Assembly: GCA_002331025.1 (NCBI GenBank)
Contig: DCYG01000001.1
Span: 37,754-101,753, forward strand
DNA length: 64,000 nt
Direction: 5' to 3'
Source of the DNA: Firmicutes bacterium UBA2116
Lineage (GTDB): Bacteria; Bacillota; Clostridia; Tissierellales; Sedimentibacteraceae
Position numbers and translations under genes: made by a program. Within the stretch, counting starts at the first letter, position 1. Each line of letters begins with the position of its first letter. Below are positions 27,113 to 36,317 of the stretch, one piece after another. A model generated the notes under the pieces. The model worked only from the letters and a program-made list of their open reading frames with translations. It had not been told where the DNA came from and did no database searches.

Positions 27113-28444
27113 ATGAAAATATTCAACAATATTATTATACTTAGCTTGATAGGTTTATTTTCTTCTACATATTTATTCAACCTTGCTCCCATTGATTACA
27201 GAGGAACAATAGAAATAGAAACTCCGGAGGAAATAAATGATTTAAAATTAATTACTGAGGAATATAATTTATTAAATCCTGAATCAATAATAATACACCA
27301 CCAATCAGATAATGAAGTGGTTACTAAAAGTGTTTCAAACAGTATCTTTACTGTTGATATATATAAAGAAAACAGCTTAGTTAGAAAAGGTGTTGAAAAA
27401 CTTGAATCAGTATCACCTTCCGTTAACATGTCTATTATAGTAAATAAGAATAATCCCATAGTTACAAGTCTGGATATAAGCCAAGAAAATTTAGGCTTGG
27501 AGGACGGTACTTACAGCTTTGTATTTAATTCCAACCTTATTGCAAATTCGGATAATTCTTCAATTTCAGTAAATGTAACCTATGACACGGCAGGCACATA
27601 TTATCCGGCTAAAACACAGGCACCAACTGGTACAAAGGGCTTGACTCTTTATTTTGCGACGGAAAATTCAGATGCTTTAATCCCTGTAACACGTTTTGTC
27701 GTAGAGGATAAATCCATTACAAGAATGGCTATAGAGCAGCTTCAAAACGGTCCCTTAAGCAGCAAGATGCGAACTGTTATAAAGGATGTAACAAATACAA
27801 CATACAATAACGGCAATGTGGTTATAGACGTACCAAGCTCATATACAGCTTATAATGAAGGAAGCGCCGGTTCGTCTTTAGCTTATGAAGCATTCGTAAA
27901 AACAATTTTTGATGTGGACAGATATTGGCCGATACACAGTGTAACCTTTACTGTTGACAGGAAAAAGGTAGATACGTATTTTCATGAACGTTTCAGTGAA
28001 GCAATAAACATGCTGCCGAATATTGAAAGAAATTATTTGCTTTACATGGCATATAAAATAGATGGCAGATATTATTTGTTTGATTATCAGATAGATACGC
28101 AATCAGCAGGTATACTTACAAGTGATACGGTTGAAATTCAGGCACAGAAGTTGTTTAATGCATACAAAGATATTAAGCTTTCCTATGGTGTCAGCCCAAT
28201 ACCGAAAAGTGTTGTGTTAAACGACGTGACTAAGCAAGGCAACATAATTACACTAAATTTTAATGATAGTTTTTTGAGCGCCTACAAGGATAGGGAAGAC
28301 TTAAAACAAATGATGATTGAATCTTTAGCTTATACTTTTACAACATTGCCCCACACTGACGGCATAATAATAACTGTAAACGATGAAGATAAAACCGGAG
28401 TTATTTATCCACCGGAATTTATAAATCCTGAAACAATAGAATAA
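27113..28444 (+). CDS. exported GerMN-domain protein
   Basis: 443 residues. The first ~25 residues are a signal or anchor sequence (MKIFNNIIILSLIGLFSSTY). A central GerMN domain spans about 175-270 (GLTLYFATENSDALIPVTRF, then AIEQLQNGPLS), and a second related domain runs from about 305 to 425. GerMN proteins act in sporulation and germination or at the cell surface. The N-terminal region (about 30-165) resembles an immunoglobulin-like spore protein fold. It is monocistronic and ends at a bidirectional terminator. Confidence 0.82.
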   Translation: MKIFNNIIILSLIGLFSSTYLFNLAPIDYRGTIEIETPEEINDLKLITEEYNLLNPESIIIHHQSDNEVVTKSVSNSIFTVDIYKENSLVRKGVEKLESVSPSVNMSIIVNKNNPIVTSLDISQENLGLEDGTYSFVFNSNLIANSDNSSISVNVTYDTAGTYYPAKTQAPTGTKGLTLYFATENSDALIPVTRFVVEDKSITRMAIEQLQNGPLSSKMRTVIKDVTNTTYNNGNVVIDVPSSYTAYNEGSAGSSLAYEAFVKTIFDVDRYWPIHSVTFTVDRKKVDTYFHERFSEAINMLPNIERNYLLYMAYKIDGRYYLFDYQIDTQSAGILTSDTVEIQAQKLFNAYKDIKLSYGVSPIPKSVVLNDVTKQGNIITLNFNDSFLSAYKDREDLKQMMIESLAYTFTTLPHTDGIIITVNDEDKTGVIYPPEFINPETIE

Positions 28445-28470
28445 TAAACCGAATGTGATAGGTAAATAAT

Positions 28471-28508
28471 AAAAAAACTGGGTTCAATAAATTTGACCCA
28501 GTTTTTTT
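28471..28508. terminator. bidirectional terminator
   Basis: A7CTGGGT and ACCCAGT7 (A-run, stem, T-run) form a symmetric hairpin that serves both the GerMN gene (+) and the ECF S-component gene (-), whose stop codons lie on either side. Confidence 0.88.
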
Positions 28509-28511
28509 ATA

Positions 28512-29027
28512 TTAACATTCTAACATATTTTTTCCTATAGAAGTATGCTTAAATACTCCCGTAAACGCAACCGCTACTATTATACCCGCTACTGATTGTA
28601 TAGTGTTGCCCGGTATTTCAACTAATGTTGAAATAAAATTACCAACCATTAACGAACCTACTACATAATAAGCAAATATCTGCCATAAGCTCCCCACTGC
28701 AGAACCTATAATTCTTTTATGCTTGATATCGGGTAATTTCTCGATTATTGTACCCATTATATATCCCATGACAAATTTTATTATAAATGTTGGTAACGCA
28801 TAAAAGCTGTATCCACCGATAAAGTCGGCTAAGGACGCCCCGATTGCACCGGCCCATGCACCATTTTTCTTACCTAAAAGTGTTACGGCAATAAATATAA
28901 AACCGTCACCTAAGTGTGTATATCCATTTGTAACAACGGATGGGACCTTAATTATAAAAGTTGCAACGCATATTAAAGCAGCAAACAAAGATGTATAAAC
29001 CATATCTTTAATTACTTTATCATTCAT
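28512..29027 (-). CDS. ECF transporter substrate-binding (S) component
   Basis: 171-residue integral membrane protein with about five or six transmembrane segments. MVYTSLFAALICVATFIIKV at the N-terminus and the HLGDGFIFIAVTLLG and GASLADFIGGYSFYALPTF segments match the S-components of energy-coupling-factor vitamin transporters. The substrate (riboflavin, folate, thiamine precursors or other) cannot be named, as no riboswitch precedes it. It would share the EcfA/A'/T module encoded elsewhere. Confidence 0.85.
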   Translation of the reverse strand: MNDKVIKDMVYTSLFAALICVATFIIKVPSVVTNGYTHLGDGFIFIAVTLLGKKNGAWAGAIGASLADFIGGYSFYALPTFIIKFVMGYIMGTIIEKLPDIKHKRIIGSAVGSLWQIFAYYVVGSLMVGNFISTLVEIPGNTIQSVAGIIVAVAFTGVFKHTSIGKNMLEC

Positions 29028-29137
29028 ATTTATTACCTCCGCATATATATCTTATAATTATATTATATCCACATCTGTACCCTTTAAAAGATACAGTTTG
29101 ATATTTTATGCAGATGACAGATAGAATAATAAAAAAA

Positions 29138-29234
29138 TAACTCGGCACCCTCACGTCACACGAAATGATCCACTTATTGCTGCTTCCTTCCGGACCTGAC
29201 ACGTTCGCAGGATTTCGTTGCGCGAGACCGAGTT
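29138..29234 (-). ncRNA. ffs: signal recognition particle RNA (small bacterial type)
   Basis: Minus strand. The hallmark apical domain GTCAGGTCCGGAAGGAAGCA is present, inside a long hairpin whose ends pair (AACTCGGTCTCGCGC with the GTGCCGAGTT end). About 97 nt, the size of the 4.5S-like RNA without an Alu domain, followed by a T7 run (29137-29131). Confidence 0.95.
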
Positions 29235-29290
29235 ATTTAAAATCATAACATATACAAATTTTTATGTCAATGTTAAAAATTTGCAACTAA

Positions 29291-31117
29291 TTATTTTAAA
29301 ACCTCAAAGGTTTGTTCCTCTTCGAACTGTTTAGTATAAAGAGTATAATAATATCCCTTTGCTTTAATTAAATTCTCATGAGTACCTTGCTCAACTATTT
29401 TTCCGTCCTTAACAACCAAGATTATGTCTGCTTTTTTAATTGTTGATAATCTATGAGCAATTATAAAAGAGGTTCTTCCCTTTAATAAATACGATATTCC
29501 TTTTTGTATTAGGCTTTCAAGCTCGGTATCAATTGAAGATGTTGCTTCATCCAATACAAATATTTTAGGGTCGGCCAGAATGGCTCTTGCTATGGATATA
29601 AGCTGTTTTTCTCCTGTTGAAAGCTTATCTCCGCCTTCTCCGACCTGGCTTTCATATCCATCCTCTAGTTTTTCCGCTATTTTATCGACAGAAACTATTT
29701 CCGCAGCTTTTACTACCTGCTCGTCTGTTGCATCAAGATTACCATACTGTATGTTTTCCTTAATCGTTCCGGAAAACAGATGAGGATTCTGTAAAACATA
29801 TCCGATGTTTGAATGCAGCCATAGCTGAGATCTTTCTTTATAGTTTACTCCATCAATTAATATTTCACCCTCTGTGGGCTCAAAAAATCTGCATACGAGA
29901 TTAACCAAAGTGCTTTTCCCCGCACCTGTTTCTCCCACTATTGCCACATTCGTACCCGGCTTAATATGCAGGCTGAAGTTCTTTAAAACCTCTTCATCAC
30001 CGTCAGGATATTTAAAAGTAACATTTTTAAACTCTATCTCACCCTTTATATGCTCCCAGTTTTCCTTCTTAGGATTTATGTTATCTCCGTATTTTTCAAT
30101 AACTTTTTGACTATCCTTTATTAAAGGCTCCATATCGAGAAGCTCTGTTACCCTCTCTATATTTGCCTGAAGAGAAACAATCTCAGAATAGATTCTTGCA
30201 AGGTTTTGTATTGGTTCAAAAATGTTTATTGCATATGATAAAAATGCCGATAAAGTACCTATTTGTATAACTTGGTTCATTGTAAGCTGCCCGCCTCTTG
30301 CTAAAACGATGGAAGATGTCACCGACCCGAAGAAAACAATTATCGGAATGTATATGGCATTTAATTTGGCCATCCTGACAGCAGTTGATTCCATCTCAAA
30401 GCTTACAGATTTAAATTCATCCAGATTTTTATGTTCAATAACCAAGGTTTTTGAAGTTCTTGCACCGGTTATTCCTTCATTGAAATTGCCTGTCATTTTG
30501 GAATTAACCTTCCTTAATCTCCTGCCGGAAACAAGAAGCTTCTTCTGAAAGTAAGCCGTAACTATAGCCATAAACGGAACAACCGACATAACCACCATTG
30601 CAAGCTTGAAATTTAATGACATCATTGCAGCAAATGCACCGATTACATAGGCAAACGACCAAAATACATCAACCAATCCCCATGCAATCATTGTTCCGAT
30701 TTTATTTGTATCACTCATGGTCCTTGCCAGTATATAGCCGACAGGTGTTTGATTGTAATAAGAAAGCGATAATTTTTGCAGATGTTCGAATATTTCCTCA
30801 CGCAAATCCTTTCCGATATACATTTCTATTACGATAGCAATGCGGGCAAAAATATTGACCGACAGCGTCATTAACAATAATGCTAATGAGTATATTAATA
30901 TAAACTTACTTAATCCATCCGTCGTCTTAGGAATAATAAATGTATCAACCGCATATTTCTGAAATAACGGCAATGATAAATCCATTACCGCAGTAATAAG
31001 CATAAAGACAACCAAGGTAATCATTTTGTTTTTATAAGGTTTAAAAAATCTGCCTAACTTAAGCCAGGGCTTAATGTCAAGCGATTTATAGGTGTTATCA
31101 TCTTCATAGTAATTCAA
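29291..31117 (-). CDS. ABC exporter half-transporter, catalytic-site subunit
   Basis: 608 residues: six-helix transmembrane domain (about 30-320) fused to a nucleotide-binding domain with Walker A GETGAGKSTL, signature LSTGEKQLISIARA and Walker B FVLDEATSSID with the catalytic Glu. It starts one base behind the partner gene. The pair has asymmetric ATP sites: this subunit has the good Walker B but a diverged signature (LSTGE), the partner the reverse. This is the TM287/288- and BmrCD-type heterodimeric multidrug exporter. Substrate unknown. Confidence 0.93.
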   Translation of the reverse strand: MNYYEDDNTYKSLDIKPWLKLGRFFKPYKNKMITLVVFMLITAVMDLSLPLFQKYAVDTFIIPKTTDGLSKFILIYSLALLLMTLSVNIFARIAIVIEMYIGKDLREEIFEHLQKLSLSYYNQTPVGYILARTMSDTNKIGTMIAWGLVDVFWSFAYVIGAFAAMMSLNFKLAMVVMSVVPFMAIVTAYFQKKLLVSGRRLRKVNSKMTGNFNEGITGARTSKTLVIEHKNLDEFKSVSFEMESTAVRMAKLNAIYIPIIVFFGSVTSSIVLARGGQLTMNQVIQIGTLSAFLSYAINIFEPIQNLARIYSEIVSLQANIERVTELLDMEPLIKDSQKVIEKYGDNINPKKENWEHIKGEIEFKNVTFKYPDGDEEVLKNFSLHIKPGTNVAIVGETGAGKSTLVNLVCRFFEPTEGEILIDGVNYKERSQLWLHSNIGYVLQNPHLFSGTIKENIQYGNLDATDEQVVKAAEIVSVDKIAEKLEDGYESQVGEGGDKLSTGEKQLISIARAILADPKIFVLDEATSSIDTELESLIQKGISYLLKGRTSFIIAHRLSTIKKADIILVVKDGKIVEQGTHENLIKAKGYYYTLYTKQFEEEQTFEVLK

Positions 31118-32935
31118 TTAAATCACCGTCCCGTCAACATCGGCAATATTCATCTGAACATCATAAATATTTTTATAAATGCCGTCTCTGCTTAATAATT
31201 CTTCATGAGTCCCAATATCAGCCGCTTTACCTCTATCCAGCACTAAAATCATATCTGCCTGCATAAGAGTTGTAATGCGGTGTGAAATCAGAATCACGGT
31301 AGAACTTTTCTTTCCGTTTTTTAATGCGGCACGAATTTTAGCATCAGTTTCTGAATCAACAGCCGACAGTGAATCATCAAAAACCATTATAGGTGTGTTT
31401 TGCAATAGCATCCTTGCAATTGCAACACGTTGCTTCTGTCCTCCAGATAATGTTACTCCCCTTTCACCCACAATTGTATCGTAACCGTTTGAAAAATTTT
31501 CTATCGCATCATCAACATGAGCAATCGACGATACCTCTTTTATTTGATTTATATCTGCATCAGAATTTACAATGCCTATGTTTTCTTTAATAGTTTTCGA
31601 AAATAAAAATGGTTCCTGTAACACCATACCTATATTTTTTCTTAAGCTTTCCCTCTTAATTTTTCGGATATCCACACCACCGATAGTTATGGTGCCGCAA
31701 CCATCCGGCAAATCGTAAAGACGATTTAATAAATGCATCAGCGTAGATTTTCCCGAGCCGGTGCCTCCCAATATAGCAAAGGTACTTCCTGCTTCAATTT
31801 TAAAGCTTAAATCATCAAGTATCGGTGTATTGCCCTCATACTTAAAGGTTACATTTTTAAACTCTATATCCTTATTCATATCCGGAGTTAAAGAATCAGG
31901 ATCATCCATTTCTTCCTGCTCTCTGAATATTTCACATATTCTTTCCAATGAAACCTTTGTCTTGCTTAATTCACCTAGAATTCTTCCAAAACTTCTCAGG
32001 GGCCATGCTATCATGGCAGTATAAGAAGCAAAAGCCATAAATTCTCCCAATGTTATTGCACCGTCAACAGCAAAAATTGAACCCGCAATAACTATGGTCA
32101 TAACCAGACTTCCCGTTACAAAATCTCCTATGCCCCAATAATATCCCAATTGGTAACCGAGCTTAACCCAAAGCTCAGAAAATTTATTGTTTTTTTCTGA
32201 AAATTTATCAATTTCATATTTTTCTCTTCCAAAAGCCCTGACCACTCTGACACCTGTCAAATTTTCCTGTGTAACGGTAAAAAGCTCACCCTCAGCTTCA
32301 TCCGCAGTTAAAAACTTCTTCGATAATATACCGTAAAATATAGACGAATATAAAACTACAACCGGTATGAAAATTAAAACTATCAATGTCAATTTAACAT
32401 TCATAGAAAACATCAAAATCAAGGATATGATAACAAGCATAATTGTTCTGAACATTTCCGACAGTTGGGTGCTTATAAAGTTTCTCACAACATCAACATC
32501 TGAAGTGGATCTTTGTATAATATCTCCTGTTTGATTCTTAATGTGCCAGCTGTATGGTAATTTTTGAATATGATTATACAAATTATTTCTTATATTTTTG
32601 ATTATTCCTTCCGTTCCTTTAGCCACGGTATATCTTCCGATAAAATCGCTAAACGAAGTAATTACTGCTAAAAGTAAAATAATTGCGGCACTTATCCATA
32701 AATTCTGTCTGATACCTTCTCTGCCGCCAAGAAGCTCTATAAAATACATAATTGTTTCATTAAAAGAAAAAGGAACATTATCTATTACAGAATCAACAGT
32801 AAACCTTATAATTTGCGGCATAGCAAAGCTTGCAGCCACCTTAACAATGGTTGCGACAGCAGAAATTACAATTAAATATTGATGTCCCTTTGAAAAAGGG
32901 ATAATTATCTTTAAATCCGAAATATCTTTTTTCAT
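31118..32935 (-). CDS. ABC exporter half-transporter, degenerate-site subunit
   Basis: 605 residues with the same fold: six transmembrane helices then the ATPase domain with Walker A GGTGSGKSTL, canonical signature LSGGQKQRVAIARM and a Walker B of IMVFDDSLSAVD, in which the catalytic glutamate is replaced by aspartate. That substitution marks the degenerate nucleotide site of heterodimeric exporters. First gene of the two-gene operon. Drug, peptide or lipid export is possible. Confidence 0.93.
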   Translation of the reverse strand: MKKDISDLKIIIPFSKGHQYLIVISAVATIVKVAASFAMPQIIRFTVDSVIDNVPFSFNETIMYFIELLGGREGIRQNLWISAAIILLLAVITSFSDFIGRYTVAKGTEGIIKNIRNNLYNHIQKLPYSWHIKNQTGDIIQRSTSDVDVVRNFISTQLSEMFRTIMLVIISLILMFSMNVKLTLIVLIFIPVVVLYSSIFYGILSKKFLTADEAEGELFTVTQENLTGVRVVRAFGREKYEIDKFSEKNNKFSELWVKLGYQLGYYWGIGDFVTGSLVMTIVIAGSIFAVDGAITLGEFMAFASYTAMIAWPLRSFGRILGELSKTKVSLERICEIFREQEEMDDPDSLTPDMNKDIEFKNVTFKYEGNTPILDDLSFKIEAGSTFAILGGTGSGKSTLMHLLNRLYDLPDGCGTITIGGVDIRKIKRESLRKNIGMVLQEPFLFSKTIKENIGIVNSDADINQIKEVSSIAHVDDAIENFSNGYDTIVGERGVTLSGGQKQRVAIARMLLQNTPIMVFDDSLSAVDSETDAKIRAALKNGKKSSTVILISHRITTLMQADMILVLDRGKAADIGTHEELLSRDGIYKNIYDVQMNIADVDGTVI

Positions 32936-33047
32936 TTATTTCCTCTTAATTACTAAATATATGCGAGCTGGCACCACAAGACTAATTGTTTAATAATAAC
33001 TTATATGACTACATATGCATTTTATTATACAAATGAGCGTGAGTCAA

Positions 33048-33070
33048 TAAGCAAGATGCCCCAAATTTTT
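33048..33070 (+). repeat. half copy of the palindromic repeat
   Basis: TAAGCAAGATGCCCCAAATTT matches the left arm of the full element (TAAGCAGACGACCCAAATTT) and runs directly into copy 3, giving a tandem half plus full arrangement. Confidence 0.55.
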
Positions 33071-33123
33071 AAGCAGACGGTCAAGATCTCTGATTTTGTG
33101 TCAGCTGCTTATGCTGTACGCAC
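33069..33123 (+). repeat. terminator-associated palindromic repeat, copy 3
   Basis: More diverged copy: AAGCAGACGGTCAAGATC, then GATTTTGTGTCAGCTGCTTA and tail TGCTGTACGCAC. It again ends exactly at the A7 tract (T7 on the minus strand) of a terminator, here that of the lipoprotein gene. Confidence 0.75.
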
Positions 33124-33160
33124 AAAAAAACTCTGATGATTATAAACCATCAGAGTTTTA
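33124..33160 (-). terminator. terminator of the duplicated-domain lipoprotein gene
   Basis: Minus strand: AAAACTCTGATGG pairs with CATCAGAGTTTTTTT around a short loop, 10 bp behind the stop. Confidence 0.88.
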
Positions 33161-33170
33161 GTTAATTAAA

Positions 33171-34262
33171 TTATTTTGCTGTATTTAAAGCTTCTTCTAA
33201 TATTAATTTGAAATCATCTATTCCAAATGTAACTGAAGATACTATATCAGCTTCTGTGTTGTGTCCTGTTTCATCAGTTTCAAAAGCTTTAACTTCTTCT
33301 ACTGTTTTTCCAACTATATATTCAGCAAACGCAGCAGCTTGTTCATACCACTCTTTACCTATCGGAGATGCTTTTTTCATTCCGTAGTCATCGCCTAATT
33401 CATTCTTTGTTAATGCAGGAGCAGCTAAATCAGAAGTAATTTTTCCTGTAGCATCAAAGTTTACATTAGCTTGAGAAGCATTTAATATACTGCTTGTGAT
33501 TTTTCCTTCAGCATCAAAAGTTGTAGCTGTGTATGTTGAGTAAGCTTGAGCTAAACCATCAGCATCTGCAGTTGCATCCTTAGATTTATCTATTGTAGTA
33601 ACAACTCCTAAACCTAATTTGTCTTCTGCGCTAGCTCCTAAATCCTGAGCTTCAGCCATAGCTTTTTCAAAAGCATTTTTGTAACCGTCAATTTTCATAG
33701 TAACTGAAGCTACTAAATCAGCATCTGTTGGTACACCTGTGTCATCAGTTGGGATAGCTTTGATTTCTTCAACAGTTTTTCCAACTACATAATCAGCAAG
33801 TGTATTTGCCTGTTCGTACCATTCTTTTCCTATTGTAGAAGCTTTGCTCATTCCATACTCTTCTTTAAGCTCTTGTTTAGACTTATAAGAAGCTGTTAAG
33901 TCAGAAGTAACTTTACCTTCTGCATTGAACTTAATAGCAGTTTGTGCTGTATCGATTACCGCTTTAACTACTTTACCGTCATTATCAACAGTAACTGCAA
34001 CTATAACTGAATCAGACTGAGCTGTTCCTTCTGCATCTGCAGTAGCATCTTTAGATTTTCCTAATGATGTGATTACTGCTAAACCAGTTTTAACCGCGCC
34101 TTCTGCAGCTGGTTCTTCTTCGTTTGGTTCTTCACTTGGTTCCTCATTTGGTTCTTCTGATGGTGCTGGTGATGGAGCTGGTGCCGGTTGTTCTTTAGCA
34201 CATCCAACAAAAGCAAATAATGCAATTGATAGAACCAATATTAACGCTAATAATTTTTTCAT
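33171..34262 (-). CDS. lipoprotein with two tandem copies of a ~150-residue domain
   Basis: 363 residues. Signal peptide with lipobox FVGC (Cys21), then a Pro/Glu-rich linker (PAPAPSPAPSEEPNEEPSEE). Two homologous domains follow (about 58-205 and 215-363), each running from G-L-x-V-x-T-S/T-I/L-x-K-S-K-D-A-T-A-D-A to a C-terminal D-x-x-x-x-x-E-x-A-x-x-x-A helix, with shared YGMxKASxIGKEWYEQA and YxVGKTVEEVKA segments. It would be tethered outside the membrane. The ATG at 34262 follows GGAGG. I recall similar uncharacterised lipoproteins in Clostridia; ligand unknown. Confidence 0.8.
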   Translation of the reverse strand: MKKLLALILVLSIALFAFVGCAKEQPAPAPSPAPSEEPNEEPSEEPNEEEPAAEGAVKTGLAVITSLGKSKDATADAEGTAQSDSVIVAVTVDNDGKVVKAVIDTAQTAIKFNAEGKVTSDLTASYKSKQELKEEYGMSKASTIGKEWYEQANTLADYVVGKTVEEIKAIPTDDTGVPTDADLVASVTMKIDGYKNAFEKAMAEAQDLGASAEDKLGLGVVTTIDKSKDATADADGLAQAYSTYTATTFDAEGKITSSILNASQANVNFDATGKITSDLAAPALTKNELGDDYGMKKASPIGKEWYEQAAAFAEYIVGKTVEEVKAFETDETGHNTEADIVSSVTFGIDDFKLILEEALNTAK

Positions 34263-34464
34263 TTTCTTGTCTTCCTCCATGGGATCTAAATATATTTATT
34301 ATATAAACAGCTTTTCGCTGGTTATAACATCAGTAACAAGATACGATATTAACAAAACGTTATGTATCTGTCAACATTATTTTATTATTTTACATATTTT
34401 TACAACTGTTCAGCAATGCTGAATGCAGTTCTGATATTACCCCTTTTTTAAAGGATATACTATG

Positions 34465-35211
34465 CTATCCTTTGTAACCTATACTATACGATATATTATT
34501 AGCAGCTTCCTTTACAATTATTACACTTTCTTCAATTTTTTCGTCAGTCATCCTAACTGTGGGTGCTGTGACACTCAAGCTATATCTGACTAGTCCTCTG
34601 TAATCAAAGATTGGTGCTGCTACACATATTATTCCTTTCATTGCTTCTTCATAATCTATGCCAAAACCTTGTTCTTTTATCATTGTTAATTTTTTAATTA
34701 TTCTATGCTTGTCTGATTCACTCATATCTAAAGGAAAATACTTGTCAACTACATTCTCGCTCAAATAGCTTAATATTACTTTACCGTCAGCAGTAGCATG
34801 AACGGGATATCTTACACCTATTTTAGTCGATGTCTTGATTGACCTATTGCATTCTTTCTTTTCGATATAAACTATTTCACTTTCATCGAGCATAGCTATA
34901 TGAACCGTTTCTTCAATTTTGTCACAAATACTGTCTATTAAAGGATATGCAACGTTTCTGACATCCATAGAATTTACAACCATGTCCCCATACTCTATAA
35001 ACCGTGTGCCTAATCTATATTTTTGAGTAGATTCATCCTGGCTTATAAATCCGTGATACTTCAGGGTATTGAGTATTCCATGTACCGTACTTTTGTTTAA
35101 ATCAACCATATTTGCTATTTCGGAAAGCTTTAATTCACGCTTACTTTTTGAAAAGCACTCGATTATGGCCACTGATCTGTCAATAGATTGAACTCTACCT
35201 AAGTTTTTCAT
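34465..35211 (-). CDS. IclR-family transcriptional regulator
   Basis: 248 residues. The N-terminal winged helix (RSVAIIECFSKSKRELKLSE, then KSTVHGILNTLKYHGFI) and the C-terminal effector domain (about 80-248; VHIAMLDESEIVYIEKKE and YPVHATADGKVILSYL) are typical for IclR. The ATG at 35211 has GAAGGG upstream. No catabolic operon is adjacent; the nearest minus-strand gene is the duplicated-domain lipoprotein, a possible target. Effector unknown. Confidence 0.92.
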   Translation of the reverse strand: MKNLGRVQSIDRSVAIIECFSKSKRELKLSEIANMVDLNKSTVHGILNTLKYHGFISQDESTQKYRLGTRFIEYGDMVVNSMDVRNVAYPLIDSICDKIEETVHIAMLDESEIVYIEKKECNRSIKTSTKIGVRYPVHATADGKVILSYLSENVVDKYFPLDMSESDKHRIIKKLTMIKEQGFGIDYEEAMKGIICVAAPIFDYRGLVRYSLSVTAPTVRMTDEKIEESVIIVKEAANNISYSIGYKG

Positions 35212-35512
35212 CGCTAACCCTTCCATGAGATATTAACATATTGTTTGTAAAAAATCAATCACAATTGTAAAATTTCATAAAGAAAATTTTTACAACAAGC
35301 ACTTTTTACCTAATTTATTCTATAATATCAATATATTGTAAAGTCATTTTATGAATTAAATACGCATAAAAATGCATGTATAAATTTTTACTAACTGATA
35401 TAATTTTAACATTCTAACAAATGCTTGTCAATTTAATAATTACTAAAGATATAGACATACTTTACCAAATAGGTTAAAATATATACTAGCACACATAAAG
35501 GAAGGGATTTGA
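35212..35512. other. AT-rich divergent promoter region
   Basis: Contains promoters for the IclR gene and the HD-domain gene. I see no RNA gene or open frame in it. Confidence 0.5.
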
Positions 35513-36079
35513 ATGAATATTACTAAAGAAGAAGCATGGGCTTTGTTAAAGGAGTATAACAAAGAAGAATTCCATTTAAAGCATGCAGACACTGTCAGTT
35601 TTGTAATGGAATACTTTGCTAAACAGTTGGGATATGAAGACGAAACGGAATTTTGGGGATTAGTAGGGCTGTTGCACGATTTGGACTTTGAGTTGTATCC
35701 TGAAGAACACTGCGTAAAGGTTCAGGAAATACTTAAAGAAAAAGGGATTGATGAAAGAATGATCAATGCTATTGCAAGCCATGGCTATGGCCTAACAGAA
35801 TCAACTCATAAACCTGAGCATGAAATGGAAAAAGTTTTATTTGCTGTTGATGAATTGACAGGATTAATAGGCGCTGTGGCTTTAATGAGACCCTCAAAAA
35901 GTGTTTCCGACCTAGAAGTAAAATCACTTAAGAAAAAATTCAAAACTCCAAGCTTTGCTGCCGGATGTTCAAGAGAAGCAATTCAGCAAGGCGCTGATAT
36001 GCTTGGGTGGGAATTAGACGATTTATTCCAAAGAACAATTCTTGCTATGAGAGAATACGAAAATTCAACAAAAAATTAA
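35513..36079 (+). CDS. HD-domain phosphohydrolase
   Basis: 188-residue HD-superfamily protein. The metal-binding motif is H at FHLKHADTV (about 22-27), HD in GLLHDLDFELYPEEHC (about 53-56), and further His in AIASHGYGLTESTHKPEHE with a late Asp in LFAVDELTG. This fits small hydrolases acting on nucleotides or phosphate esters. RBS AAGGAAGGG precedes the ATG. It stands alone, followed by a hairpin-rich intergenic region. Confidence 0.85.
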   Translation: MNITKEEAWALLKEYNKEEFHLKHADTVSFVMEYFAKQLGYEDETEFWGLVGLLHDLDFELYPEEHCVKVQEILKEKGIDERMINAIASHGYGLTESTHKPEHEMEKVLFAVDELTGLIGAVALMRPSKSVSDLEVKSLKKKFKTPSFAAGCSREAIQQGADMLGWELDDLFQRTILAMREYENSTKN

Positions 36080-36290
36080 GCGACAGCGAAGGATCTCGTA
36101 CGACAAAAGATGAGATTCCCAGTCTCATTCACTAATGTTTAGCTCCTTTGGTCGCAAACATTGGGAATTCGTTGCGAATGACCTACCAACCATTTCTCAG
36201 TAAAAAGACTCTGAGAAATGGGGTTAGGGCAAATTTCACTGCGTTCAGAATGACGCATCAGCAACTTATAAAAAATGAAGTTATAGCAAA
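36080..36290. repeat. composite hairpin-rich intergenic element
   Basis: Contains at least three inverted repeats: GGATCTCGT with ATGAGATTCC (36089-36119), AATGTTTAGC with GCAAACATT (about 36133-36162) and CATTTCTCAG with CTGAGAAATG (about 36192-36222), plus the segment TCACTGCGTTCAGAATGACG. Its G+C is above the surroundings. The wording is like intergenic repeats I recall from other Clostridia genomes; only one copy is seen here. Confidence 0.6.
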
Positions 36291-36317
36291 AATCATCCTG
36301 ATAATTCAGGATGATTT
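36291..36317 (-). terminator. terminator of the acyltransferase gene
   Basis: AAAAATCATCCTGA pairs with TCAGGATGATTTTT, immediately behind the acyltransferase stop. Confidence 0.85.
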
